Assembly (NCBI GenBank): GCA_013151865.1
Contig: JAADHN010000014.1
Coordinates: forward strand, 55,460 to 119,459
DNA from: Kiritimatiellota bacterium
Lineage (GTDB): Bacteria; Verrucomicrobiota; Lentisphaeria; Oligosphaerales; JAADHN01
DNA length: 64,000 nt
Reading direction: 5' to 3'
Shown in pieces: positions 54,656 to 63,851 of the stretch. Numbering within the stretch: position 1 is the stretch's first letter; every line of letters begins with the position of its first letter. The position numbers and the translations under genes were made by a program. Under the pieces are notes generated by a model. That model saw only the letters and a list, made by a program, of their open reading frames with translations, did no database searches and was not told the DNA's origin.

Positions 54656-57352
54656 ATGGCACGCCGTGGAATGAAAATGCACGTGATCTCCCACACGCAC
54701 TGGGACCGGGAATGGTACATGCCGTTCGAGCAATTCCGCCACCGGCTGGTGCACTTGATCGATAACCTGCTCGACCTGCTCGACCGAGACCCGGATTTCC
54801 GGTGTTTCCACCTGGATGCCCAGACCGTCGTGCTCGAGGATTACCTCGAGATCAGGCCCGACAATCGAAAACGACTGGCGACTCGAATTCGCGAAGGCCG
54901 CATTCATGTCGGCCCGTGGTACGTACAGAACGACGAGTTCCTGACCAGCGGCGAGGCCACCGTTCGGAACCTGCTCGAAGGCGCCCGCATCGCCTCTTCT
55001 TACGGCTGCACATCCTGGGTCGGCTACATCCCGGACCAATTCGGCAATCTCTCCCAACTGCCGCAGATCTTTCGCGGGTTCGGTGTCGACACGGCCCTTT
55101 TCGGCCGCGGCCGGTTCCGGCAGCCGGACGATGCCGTCGAATTCTGGTGGGTCGCGCCCGACGGCTCCCGGGTCCTCAGCGTGTTCATGCCGTTTTGGTA
55201 CAATAATGCCCAGCGACTGCCGCTCGAGCCCCGCAAGCTCCGAAACTTGCTCACCCATCTCCGCGACACACTGGCGCCGATTACCCCGTCCGGACAACTG
55301 CTGCTGATGAACGGCGTGGACCACCTCGAAGCACAGGAAAACCTGACCGGCGCCCTCCACCGAATTCGCAAGAGCTGGCGACTGCCGCCCGTGATCCACA
55401 GCACATTGCCGGAATTCTTCGCCGAGGTCAAACGCCGCAGCCGCCGCCTGAAAACTGTCCGCGGCGAACTGCGGGACGGTGCGGACGGCGTGATCCTGAA
55501 CGGTACACTCTCGTCCCGGCCGTACCTGAAACAGGCCAATCAGCGTTGCGAAATGCTCCTCGAACGCTATCTCGAACCTTTCGCACTGGCCGCAGCCCGA
55601 ATCGAGTTGCTCCCCTGGCCCGGCGACCGCCTCCGCTACCTCTGGAAGACCCTGATCAAGAACCAGCCGCACGACAGTATCTGCGGATGCAGCGCCGACA
55701 CGGTGCACCGGGACAACGAAAACCGGTTCCGCCACGTGGAAGAATTGGCCGAAGACATCCTGGGCGAACGCCTCCAGGCCATCGCCCTGGGCGTCTCCCA
55801 CGGGGGAAAAACCCGACCCACGGATTACAAGCTTGTCGTGTTCAATCCATCGCCGTTCCCACGGACCGAAATCGTCACCGCCGTCGTGGACCTGCTGGAA
55901 GAAGACGGCGCCGGGGAACCGCTGCTCCTCGATGCCCATGGCCGCAGACTCCCGTGCAAGGTGCTCTCGGAGAAAAGACTGAACAAACGGTTCGTCAGCC
56001 CCGTCAACTTGCCCGGCGCCAAACCCGCACGGCGACTGAACCTCCTCTTCCGGGCCGCACGTGTCCCGGCCCTCGGATACAGCAGTTTCATCCTGCGCCC
56101 CGCCGATGCCGGACGACCGCTCGCCGAAGGAAACGGGAAAAACACCTTCGAAAACCGACACTTGGCGGTCGTTGTCAAGAAAAACGGCGTCCTCACGCTC
56201 ACGGATAAGCGGACCGGACAAAAATGGACCGGGCAACACTGGTTCGTGGACGAAGGCGATGAAGGAGACCTGTATAATTTCCACCCGATCCAAGGCGACA
56301 CGCCGATTTCGACCCGGGACCGCAAAGCCCGCATCCGTTGCCTGGAGCGCAACACCCTGCGCACCGTCTACGAAATCGTTTGGCGGCTGGAACTGCCGTG
56401 CGGCGTCAATTTCAAGAAAAAACGGCGCCGGCGCAAGACGGCGCAGTGCACCATCCGAAGTCGTCTGACCCTCAACCGGGACGAAGGCTTTCTCCGAATC
56501 CGGACCGAGGTCCGAAACCAGAGCAGAGACCACCGGCTGCGCGTGCACTTCAAAACCCCGGACGGCGCGGAGTTCGCCGTGGCGGATTGCCCGTTCGATG
56601 TCGTTGCACGACCTTCACAAGCCCCGACCGAGTGGAATCGCCGAGTCAATGTGAACCCCATGCGTACATTCGTGGCGGCCTCGAACCGTGAGCAGGGCCT
56701 CGCAATCCTGGCCCGGGGCATCTACGCCCAGGAACTGACCCCAGAGGGCACACTGGCCCTCACGCTTCTCCGCTGCACCGGCCGAATTTCCGCCGGCGAC
56801 GTGAACTGTCCCACCGAGGGCCGGGGGACCGAGGACTCCCAATTGCTCGGCAGCCACGCCTTCGATTACGCAATCCTTCCCTTTGCGGGCGATTGGCACG
56901 GCGCACCGCTTGTGCGGGCTGCCGAAGAGTTCGCCTTGCCCATACGGGCCGTGCAGGTCCCCGTCGACCCGAAACGGATGGAAGGGGGCCGGCCCTGGAC
57001 CGCCGAAGACCGGATGGAGTACGCTTTTCGCACCCGCCCCGGCACGGGCGTCGACCTGCCTGTATCGCGGTCTTTCCTGACCATCAACAATCCACATGTG
57101 GCGCTTTCCGCCCTGAAACAGGCGGAAGACCGCGATTCCGTCATCGTCCGGCTGTTCAACCCCACAGACCGGCCCCGGTCCTGCACAGTCCGCGTCGGCT
57201 GGCCTGCCGCGACCTGCTGGATCTGCCGCCTCGATGAGACCCGCCTTCGGGAGATCAAATCCGGAACAGGCGGTTTCGTGCGGACTTCGCTGAAGCCGAA
57301 GCAGATACTGACGCTCGAACTCGCTCGAGCCGGGTCCGGCCGACCCGCCTGA
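54656..57352 (+). CDS. GH38 family alpha-mannosidase
   Basis: This 898-residue enzyme opens with VISHTHWDREWYMPFEQF, the GH38 zinc-site H-x-D pattern. GYIPDQFGNLSQLPQI gives the nucleophile D127. A helical three-helix bundle follows (NQPHDSICGCSADTVH holds another zinc histidine), then the large beta-sandwich (FNPSPFPRTEIVTAVV, FRIRTEVRNQSRDHRLRVHF-like segments). GH38 retaining enzymes cleave alpha-mannosidic bonds. No signal peptide is seen, so it probably works inside on imported oligosaccharides. GGAG lies before ATG 54656. Sulfatase upstream and amidohydrolase downstream place it in a glycan-catabolic unit. Confidence 0.92.
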   Translation: MARRGMKMHVISHTHWDREWYMPFEQFRHRLVHLIDNLLDLLDRDPDFRCFHLDAQTVVLEDYLEIRPDNRKRLATRIREGRIHVGPWYVQNDEFLTSGEATVRNLLEGARIASSYGCTSWVGYIPDQFGNLSQLPQIFRGFGVDTALFGRGRFRQPDDAVEFWWVAPDGSRVLSVFMPFWYNNAQRLPLEPRKLRNLLTHLRDTLAPITPSGQLLLMNGVDHLEAQENLTGALHRIRKSWRLPPVIHSTLPEFFAEVKRRSRRLKTVRGELRDGADGVILNGTLSSRPYLKQANQRCEMLLERYLEPFALAAARIELLPWPGDRLRYLWKTLIKNQPHDSICGCSADTVHRDNENRFRHVEELAEDILGERLQAIALGVSHGGKTRPTDYKLVVFNPSPFPRTEIVTAVVDLLEEDGAGEPLLLDAHGRRLPCKVLSEKRLNKRFVSPVNLPGAKPARRLNLLFRAARVPALGYSSFILRPADAGRPLAEGNGKNTFENRHLAVVVKKNGVLTLTDKRTGQKWTGQHWFVDEGDEGDLYNFHPIQGDTPISTRDRKARIRCLERNTLRTVYEIVWRLELPCGVNFKKKRRRRKTAQCTIRSRLTLNRDEGFLRIRTEVRNQSRDHRLRVHFKTPDGAEFAVADCPFDVVARPSQAPTEWNRRVNVNPMRTFVAASNREQGLAILARGIYAQELTPEGTLALTLLRCTGRISAGDVNCPTEGRGTEDSQLLGSHAFDYAILPFAGDWHGAPLVRAAEEFALPIRAVQVPVDPKRMEGGRPWTAEDRMEYAFRTRPGTGVDLPVSRSFLTINNPHVALSALKQAEDRDSVIVRLFNPTDRPRSCTVRVGWPAATCWICRLDETRLREIKSGTGGFVRTSLKPKQILTLELARAGSGRPA

Positions 57353-57389
57353 TCCGACCGATCAGTCCCCCGAAAGAAAACCCCGTATC

Positions 57390-58286
57390 ATGCTCATCGA
57401 CATCCACGTCCACTGCTGCCGCGCGCGCGACCCGCGGTTGACAAGACCCAACGACAGCCGCTACCCGACGCCCGGGGAACTCATTGCCGCCATGGACGCC
57501 CACGGCATCGACAAAGCCCTATGCATGGGCACCGTCAGCCCCGCCTGCCGCTACACTGTGGTGCCGCCCGAAGAATTGCTCGAAATCGCCGCGGAGCACC
57601 CGGACCGTCTCATTCCCTGCTGCCCGGTGGACCCGCGCTGGCTCACCAATAGCCCGAAGGCGGACTTCCGCCCCATGCTGTCCGCTTACAAAGAACTCGG
57701 TTGCCGGTGCATCGGCGAATACATTCCCAATCTGCCGCTGGATGATCCCATGAACCTGAACCTGTTCGCCCAGGCCGCGGAACTCGGTCTGCCGGTGACC
57801 ATCCACATCGCGCCCCGACTGGGCGGGTGCTACGGCCTGGTCGACGAACCCGGCCTGCCGCGCCTCGAAAACGTGCTGCGCGCCTTCCCCGAACTCGTGC
57901 TGCTCGGGCATTCCCAGCCGTTCTGGGCCGAAATCGCAATCATGGACGATCCCGAGTCCCAGCGCGCCGGTTACCCCAACGGCCCCGTCCGCCCCGGACG
58001 CCTGGTCCGGCTCTTCCGAGAATACCCCAACCTGTACGGCGACCTTTCGGCCGGAAGCGGCTTCAACGCCGTCAGTCGCGACCCCGAGTTCGGCTATGCC
58101 TTCCTCCACGAATTCCAGGACCGGCTCCTGTTCGGCACCGACATCGCCAACGTGCCGCAGGAATTGCCGATCGTGGGCTGGTTCCGGGAAGCCCGAGAAC
58201 AGGGCTGGATCACCCCGGAAACCCACGAGAAAATCGCCTGGCGCAACGCCGACCGGCTCCTCGGCCTCGGACTCGACAGCGACTGA
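57390..58286 (+). CDS. Amidohydrolase-2-type TIM-barrel metal hydrolase
   Basis: This 298-residue protein has the amidohydrolase-related (ACMSD-like) pattern: LIDIHVHCC (H-x-H), PVTIHIAPRLGG, LLGHSQPFWAEI (His ligand) and LLFGTDIANVPQ (catalytic Asp). Members hydrolyse or decarboxylate small molecules, including lactones. It starts 37 bases after the GH38 gene, so it is cotranscribed, and may act on a sugar-derived lactone (inference). The ribosome site before ATG 57390 is weak. It converges with the DUF6259 gene. Confidence 0.87.
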   Translation: MLIDIHVHCCRARDPRLTRPNDSRYPTPGELIAAMDAHGIDKALCMGTVSPACRYTVVPPEELLEIAAEHPDRLIPCCPVDPRWLTNSPKADFRPMLSAYKELGCRCIGEYIPNLPLDDPMNLNLFAQAAELGLPVTIHIAPRLGGCYGLVDEPGLPRLENVLRAFPELVLLGHSQPFWAEIAIMDDPESQRAGYPNGPVRPGRLVRLFREYPNLYGDLSAGSGFNAVSRDPEFGYAFLHEFQDRLLFGTDIANVPQELPIVGWFREAREQGWITPETHEKIAWRNADRLLGLGLDSD

Positions 58287-58586
58287 AGAAGAAAGAGGCG
58301 CCCGGACCGTGAACAGGCGGATGCCTCGCGATTGCCGCCTCCCGTCCCCTCCGCATTCCAGTCCGAGAACTCGACAGGATCAGCGGGATGTCGAGTCAAA
58401 GCGGAGAAAAGGGGGGCGCCTGAAACCGGGCATGCCCCCGGCGGACGCCGATCTCCCGACGCAGTGTCCTTTGATCCGGTCCCCCCTGTTCGCCGCGTCA
58501 ACGTTCCCTCGTTTCCGCTCGGCGAACAACCCCGGCGGCGGCCCCGGCCTTCAAACCTTCGTGCCAAGAACGTCCCGCCCTCTCTC
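58287..58586. other. Convergent intergenic region with an 8-bp inverted repeat
   Basis: The only clear structure is ACTCGACA (58369-58376) and TGTCGAGT (58389-58396), a perfect 8-bp stem with a 12-base loop. It lacks a T tract but could mark transcript ends from both sides. No coding sequence was recognised. Confidence 0.45.
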
Positions 58587-60737
58587 TCATGGACACAATG
58601 GGACGACGCGAATCGCCCGAGACGGCAATACACCTGTCAGCGCCCCCGCCTCGAAGCGCGCTTCGCTGCACGCCGCATCCGTCGCCGCCCGCCACCCCGG
58701 GGACGGCGCGTACTCGAAAGACGCGGGGCCGCGCGTGTAATTCACCAATACCACGGCGGCCTCGCCGTCTTCGGCCCGCCATGCCGAATGCAAAACCGCG
58801 GGATATTCCCGCTCGACCACGGTTTCTTCCCCCGGTTTCGTGAAGATATATCGCCGCAGAAACTTCACAGTCCGCCGTTCGCATGCCAGGCGCCCCGGTT
58901 CGAGCATGTCGCCCCATAGCAGAAACTTCCGCTGTTCGGCAAAAACCCGTGCCAATTGCACCAGGAACTCGATATCCGCCGCGAACCGTGGATCGTGCAG
59001 GTGCTCGGAAGTCAGGTTGCAGACCATGGGCTGACAACCGAACACCACGGTCCGCGCCACTTCGAAAGCGAACTGGTCCGGACACAGCGCCGCCCAATCC
59101 CGTTCCCGGCCCGGATCGGGCCGGTACTCCGCGGGCCACAGATCGTCGAAGGGCGGAATACCGTCGAGCAGCGCGTAGTTGCCGAAACACACCGTCCGGC
59201 CGTGATAAACAGCGTTGAACAAGGGTACGGGCTCGGCCGGACATCCGCCGAACTCGGAGTATCCGGCGAAACGTTCCGCACTGTTGCTCAGGACAATCCC
59301 CCCCTCGAGCAAATCCAGGAATTGTTCCTGAACAGACTCGCTCGACAACGGAAAACCGGGATTCTCGGCGCGCAACCGTTCGAGAGTACGCCGAAAGCCC
59401 TGAATGCCGTAACTTCCGCCGCCCGGCGCGTGCGGGTGGTGGCGGCTGTGGCAGGCGTGAACACCGCCGGCAATGGCGATCATGTCGATGTAGAGACCGT
59501 CCAAACCGAGGGCGCGCGCCCTCCGCACGACGCCGCTGAGAATGTCGGCCCAACCGGGCGCGGCCCCGCAGACATAGGCGAGACGGTGCCCCATGAACCG
59601 ATTGAACGCATGGGCCAGCACCTCGCCGTTTTCGCGGATCACGGCACACGCCGAGCCGCCGTCGCGCCACATGGGGCCGTCCATATCCCAGGCCACACCA
59701 TTGGTGTAGACCTGGACGAACACATTGTGCCGCTGCAGGTCGCGCACGGCGCGCTTGAAACGGTCTTCGCCTTCGCGCGGCGGAAAGTAATCCGGGTACC
59801 CGGTGTCGTACGGGTGCTTGTGCCACCAGTACCAGTCCAGTCCCACCGGATGCCCGATCCGCTCGGCCAATTCAGCGACCGGGGGACACACCCGTACACT
59901 GGCCCCCCGGTTCCAGACCCAACACGCGATCTCCGCAAACCGGCTTTTCCGGCGGTCCTCCGGACCACGCCGTGCCCAATGTTGCCCGAGCGCCCACGTT
60001 CGGTACACCCGCGCCATATCGTACCAATCTCCGGCAATCCCGCCCAGGGCCCCCTCGTACGGCAGGCGGAACGCACCCGCTTCCACCGCGTCATCGGGCA
60101 CGAGGTGCCGCACTTCGATGCGGACCGAACGTTCGCCGCTCCGCGCCAGCCGGAACGACCGCAGCCACCCCTCGCGGTCGCGGGTGTCCAAGTACAGGCC
60201 ACGGTCGCCTTCGAGCCAGCCCAAACACTGAAACTGCGCGCCGCTCAAGGCAATGCTCGTCCGGTCGGCAAACAAACATGAAGCGGCCCGAGGGACCACC
60301 CGACCCAGTTCGCGAGGCAGCACCAACGTCGTCGCCTCCGGATCGTCCCAGCCGACGCTGACGCACGGGAACACCAACGACGCCAGGCGCCAGGGACCCT
60401 CCGTGTCCACAGCCGTTGCCGACATGCCCCCCAGCAGCAACCCGTCCGCCAACCGCCAGGCCACTTCAACACGACCGGGAATCACCTCGCCCCCGTCCTC
60501 GAGACGAATCCCTGTAAAAACAAAGCGGAACGACGCCCCATCCCCTTCCCCGCCCGGATCAGCTTGGTCCAGCCGGTCGGGCACGCCAAACCGCTGCACA
60601 CCCGCTTTCTCCAATACGAGCCCACAGCCGGGGCCCGCCGGCTCGAACTCCCAAACCCGCCCGCGCGAATGCAGCGCGAACAGCCGACCCGCATCGCCGA
60701 AGACGGCGCGAGTGCCTTTGCCATCATCGAGTTCCAT
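58587..60737 (-). CDS. DUF6259-type protein, putative intracellular glycoside hydrolase
   Basis: This 716-residue protein has an N-terminal beta-sandwich (MELDDGKGTRAVFGDAGRLF, FRFVFTGIRLEDG), a TIM-barrel-like core (HPVGLDWYWWHKHPYDTGYP, NVFVQVYTNGVAWDM, ALGLDGLYIDMIAIAGG, FPLSSESVQEQFLDLL) and a beta-domain end (YPAVLHSAWRAEDGEAAVVL). GLDGLYIDM is where clan GH-D-like enzymes have the Asp nucleophile, and SSESVQE offers a Glu. I recognise it as DUF6259-like but cannot give an activity. No signal peptide is evident. GGAG lies before ATG 60737. It lies 289 bases downstream of the MDR dehydrogenase gene. Confidence 0.8.
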   Translation of the reverse strand: MELDDGKGTRAVFGDAGRLFALHSRGRVWEFEPAGPGCGLVLEKAGVQRFGVPDRLDQADPGGEGDGASFRFVFTGIRLEDGGEVIPGRVEVAWRLADGLLLGGMSATAVDTEGPWRLASLVFPCVSVGWDDPEATTLVLPRELGRVVPRAASCLFADRTSIALSGAQFQCLGWLEGDRGLYLDTRDREGWLRSFRLARSGERSVRIEVRHLVPDDAVEAGAFRLPYEGALGGIAGDWYDMARVYRTWALGQHWARRGPEDRRKSRFAEIACWVWNRGASVRVCPPVAELAERIGHPVGLDWYWWHKHPYDTGYPDYFPPREGEDRFKRAVRDLQRHNVFVQVYTNGVAWDMDGPMWRDGGSACAVIRENGEVLAHAFNRFMGHRLAYVCGAAPGWADILSGVVRRARALGLDGLYIDMIAIAGGVHACHSRHHPHAPGGGSYGIQGFRRTLERLRAENPGFPLSSESVQEQFLDLLEGGIVLSNSAERFAGYSEFGGCPAEPVPLFNAVYHGRTVCFGNYALLDGIPPFDDLWPAEYRPDPGRERDWAALCPDQFAFEVARTVVFGCQPMVCNLTSEHLHDPRFAADIEFLVQLARVFAEQRKFLLWGDMLEPGRLACERRTVKFLRRYIFTKPGEETVVEREYPAVLHSAWRAEDGEAAVVLVNYTRGPASFEYAPSPGWRAATDAACSEARFEAGALTGVLPSRAIRVVPLCP

Positions 60738-61026
60738 TCAGGTTGCTCCGCAATCTCGGTGTCCCACCGCCGCCCACCCCGTTCCCGGCCGGGCCGCGTT
60801 CCGCGCACCAGTATTCGTCCGCACGAAGTCGGGAGTGCGCGAATCGGACGCCCCCGCAATCGGGGCGATAGCCTGTGGAGAGCACTCCCCTCGGACGGGA
60901 GGACGGCCGCGCTCCCCCGCAAGCAGGTCGAAACGTTGTTCACGAATCATCCAATGTGCACATCCCATTCGGGCTCCCCAGCGGAAATGCCCCGGGTCGA
61001 CCCCCATGAGAATATGGCCCGGGCCG

Positions 61027-62058
61027 TCAATCGGCCCACGGCAGCAGGAGCACTTTGCCGCACCGGCCGCTCGCCTGCAACTCGAACGCCTCCTGCACTT
61101 GCGCCAGCGAAAAGCGATGCGTGATCAATTTATCCAGCAGTGCGCCGCTCCCGCGCACGACTTCCAACAGCCGGGGAATGTCTCCGTAGTTGTAGTGCCA
61201 GCAACCGTGGAGAGTCAACCCCTTCCGGATCATGTCGTTGCTGGCGTCAACCGGAAACTCGCCGCCTTCCCCCACGATGGCCACATGCCCGACACGGCGA
61301 CAGGCCGCAAGGCACAGGCGCTGAGCCGCGGACACGCCGGAACAGTCCACCGCTTTGTCCACTCCCGCTCCACCGGCGGCGTCCCGAATGCACTCGAGCA
61401 CATCGGGCGCGTCCGGAGCGAACACGGCTTCCGCACCCAGTGCCAGGGCCAGCTCCCGCCGGTACGGATTGCCGTCCACGCCGAAAACCCGCGCGCCGCG
61501 AAAACGGGCGTTGATCACACCGCCCAGTCCCACCGGCCCCAACCCCGTGATCAAGACGGTATCGAAAGCGTCGACGCACATCCGCTGCATCGCGCCGAAC
61601 GTCGGTCCGAGTCCGCAGCAGGCCATGCTCCCATGCTCGATGTCGATATCGTCGGGGAGCTTCGGCAGGAGCCAGTCCGGCTTCAACAGGTATTGCGTCA
61701 TGGTTCCGGTGGGCTCCTGGCCGCCGGTAAACTCACGGTAGTTGGCCGGGCGCTCGCAATGAATGTAGTCGCCGGCGACGCACAACCGGCACTCGCCGCA
61801 CGGCAGCGTCGGCATGACCACCACCCGGTCGCCCGGCTGCACCCGACACGGTTGCGCCACCGCCGCCACTTCCCCGGCGGCCTCGTGCCCCAACGCCCGC
61901 GAAACGCCCCCGTGTCCGAATGCCTTGTATTCGGTGCACATCGGCGCCACGAGCACTTTCACCAACACCCAGTTTGCAACGGGCGCCGGGATCGCGACCT
62001 CCACCGTTCCCGCCCGACACTCCCCGAAGATCACTGCTTTTTCCATCCGCTTTGTCAT
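61027..62058 (-). CDS. Zinc-dependent medium-chain alcohol/polyol dehydrogenase (MDR)
   Basis: This 343-residue NAD(P)-dependent enzyme has the catalytic zinc ligands Cys in APMCTEYKAFG and His-Glu in RALGHEAAGEV. The structural zinc cysteines are in CGECRLCVAGDYIHC, and the nucleotide site is ITGLGPVGLGG. It is a sorbitol/threonine-dehydrogenase-like member that oxidises a secondary alcohol. GGGAG lies eight bases before ATG 62058, in preference to the longer frame. With the Gfo/Idh protein upstream and the DUF6259 protein downstream it probably takes part in sugar or polyol oxidation; the substrate is unknown. Confidence 0.92.
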   Translation of the reverse strand: MTKRMEKAVIFGECRAGTVEVAIPAPVANWVLVKVLVAPMCTEYKAFGHGGVSRALGHEAAGEVAAVAQPCRVQPGDRVVVMPTLPCGECRLCVAGDYIHCERPANYREFTGGQEPTGTMTQYLLKPDWLLPKLPDDIDIEHGSMACCGLGPTFGAMQRMCVDAFDTVLITGLGPVGLGGVINARFRGARVFGVDGNPYRRELALALGAEAVFAPDAPDVLECIRDAAGGAGVDKAVDCSGVSAAQRLCLAACRRVGHVAIVGEGGEFPVDASNDMIRKGLTLHGCWHYNYGDIPRLLEVVRGSGALLDKLITHRFSLAQVQEAFELQASGRCGKVLLLPWAD

Positions 62059-62245
62059 ACTGCGTGCTCCCAAATATTGGAAATGCATCAGGGACGTCCT
62101 GCCCAAATGGCCGACAACAGAGTGGCCGGCACGACATGAAACCACTTGCCGCATGGAACGACCAGGGAACGCTGCTCGACGCTCGGCGTTCGCTTTGGTT
62201 ACGGCCGGCGGCCGCCTCGGGGACTCGGCCGTTGCTCCCAGCCGA

Positions 62246-62325
62246 TCCCGCTTGGCGGGAGAGACGGGTCCGCCTCAGGCGGACAGCGATTCGCCTCCGG
62301 CAAAGAGCGACAACTCCCGCGGCTC
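62246..62325. repeat. Third, degenerate copy of the triloop-hairpin repeat
   Basis: TCCCGC-TTG-GCGGGA and GTCCGCC-TCA-GGCGGAC stand side by side, followed by AAAGAGCGACA near 62311, similar to the AAAGCGACA end of the 48-kb copy. The first hairpin equals that of the 48-kb copy except for its loop. It lies in the gap between the Gfo/Idh and MDR genes. Confidence 0.5.
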
Positions 62326-62351
62326 ACGCACCCTTTGTGGCCGGGCTCACA

Positions 62352-63389
62352 CTAGTGCGAACGCCGCAGCGCGTCCAGCAGCCGGTCCTCGAATCGGCAC
62401 GGAAACTCCACCCGACCCCCGGTGCAGGCGGAAGCATAAATGCCCATGATCACCTCGAACGATTGCAGCGAGTGCTCGAGGTCGGAAACATGACCGCACC
62501 CCGGATCGGCCGCGTACACGGCCAGTGAATCCAGGTGCGCGGCCTGGGCCTGGAGGTAATCATCGTCCCAACTCGACCGTTCCCGGACGGTGCGCCCCGA
62601 GCGATAGTCCACCCAGGTCAGGTCCCTGTTTAAAGTCACTTCCGCATGCCCCGCGTCGCCGCTGACCTCCAGCGCGAACTGGTACCACTTGTTGGTCTCG
62701 CCCGACAGGAACCGACCGGCATTGCCCGCTTCGAACAAGGCGCGGACTCCGTTCTCGAAGCAAAGCACCGCAATCGATGCATCCGGGGCCGCAGCCTGGG
62801 GCTTGTCCAATCCCTCGAGGTCCGCCACCTGTCCCATCAGCCACGACACTGGCGCGTAGTCGTTGTAGAACAAGAGCATGTCCGCAATATGCGTCCCCTG
62901 CTCGAGCAGATTGCCCCGGCACGTCGCCCGCATGAACGAAACCGAACCGAGCACACCCCCGGCAATCATTTCCTTCAGCTTGCGCCAGGCAGGCAGGAAC
63001 TTCTTCTGGTGATTCACCGTCAGCAACAGGTTGTTCTCCCGGCACAATCGGGCAATCTCGTATGCCTCGCCCGGCGTCAGGGCCAGCGGCTTCTCCAGGT
63101 TGACCAGCTTGACCGATGGGCATGCTGCGGCCAAACGCACCGGACCGACGCGCCAACGCGGATTGCAGGCCACGTCCAGAATGTCCGGCCGGACCTCTTC
63201 CAACAGGGCCGCCAGGTCCGTGTCGCTGGCCACGGGCCCGAACTCGTCCGCCAATGCCGTCAGCCGCTCGCGATTGCGGTGACCGCAGATACCCGCCAGT
63301 TCCACGTTCCGGGCCAGTCGACAGGCACGGGCGTGCACCGCCGCCCAACCGCCGGTCCCCACCAACAACAGTTTCAATTCTTTTCCCAT
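62352..63389 (-). CDS. Gfo/Idh/MocA-family oxidoreductase
   Basis: This 345-residue protein starts KLLLVGTGGWAAVHARAC, a Rossmann glycine motif. VNLEKPLALTPGEAY has the EKP signature, and LLTVNHQKKFLPAW starts the substrate domain, with GNLLEQGTHIADMLLF supplying the conserved His/Asp positions. Identity to the first Gfo/Idh protein at 7.7 kb is low in the C-terminal half, so it has another substrate. AAAGGAAG precedes ATG 63389. It leads the leftward set with the MDR dehydrogenase and DUF6259 protein, which suggests a sugar-oxidation route. Confidence 0.9.
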   Translation of the reverse strand: MGKELKLLLVGTGGWAAVHARACRLARNVELAGICGHRNRERLTALADEFGPVASDTDLAALLEEVRPDILDVACNPRWRVGPVRLAAACPSVKLVNLEKPLALTPGEAYEIARLCRENNLLLTVNHQKKFLPAWRKLKEMIAGGVLGSVSFMRATCRGNLLEQGTHIADMLLFYNDYAPVSWLMGQVADLEGLDKPQAAAPDASIAVLCFENGVRALFEAGNAGRFLSGETNKWYQFALEVSGDAGHAEVTLNRDLTWVDYRSGRTVRERSSWDDDYLQAQAAHLDSLAVYAADPGCGHVSDLEHSLQSFEVIMGIYASACTGGRVEFPCRFEDRLLDALRRSH

Positions 63390-63540
63390 GAGACTTCCTT
63401 TTTCACTACCACTGCCATGCCGCAACTCCCGAAAAACGGTCGTCGCGGGACCAAGCCCTGTTTGAGACCTCTCGATCTCGCCGGACCCGCGTGTTTGCAC
63501 ACATTACACCTTCTCCGCCGCTGCAACGGCCGGAGATGAA

Positions 63541-63820
63541 ATAAACACAAAGATCGCAGGGACCATGGAGCAAAGGCAAAGAGACAGGGGGTCCGGCATC
63601 CGCGTTTGCCGCCCCGCGCGGCAAACCACCGGACGCTGCATGCTCCGTTCCTCCCGCAGAGCGAGAGCGGGGACACGATGGCATTCGCCAAGCGGGCCTC
63701 GCCCGCGCCCGCTATCCACAGCCGTTGCGCCGGTCCACCTCAGTAGTAGAAAACATGCCGCGGACACGGCCCCGCAGTGATTGTCTTCTTTTTCGCGTCC
63801 TTCGCGGCTTCGCGTGAGAC
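63541..63820. repeat. Low-complexity repeat tracts next to the integrase
   Basis: Two tracts of a kind seen widely between genes occur here: 63544-63585 (AACACAAAGATCGCAGGG, then AGCAAAGGCAAAGAGAC) and 63788-63820, where TTCGCG recurs at 63792, 63801 and 63809. They face in opposite directions. Between them lies a triloop hairpin GCGGGC-CTC-GCCCGC (63692-63706). They occupy most of the 462-base gap 63390-63851 and no gene is visible there. Confidence 0.5.
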
Positions 63821-63851
63821 CGAAGCCCGCGCCGATCGCCTCGCCTCTCCC

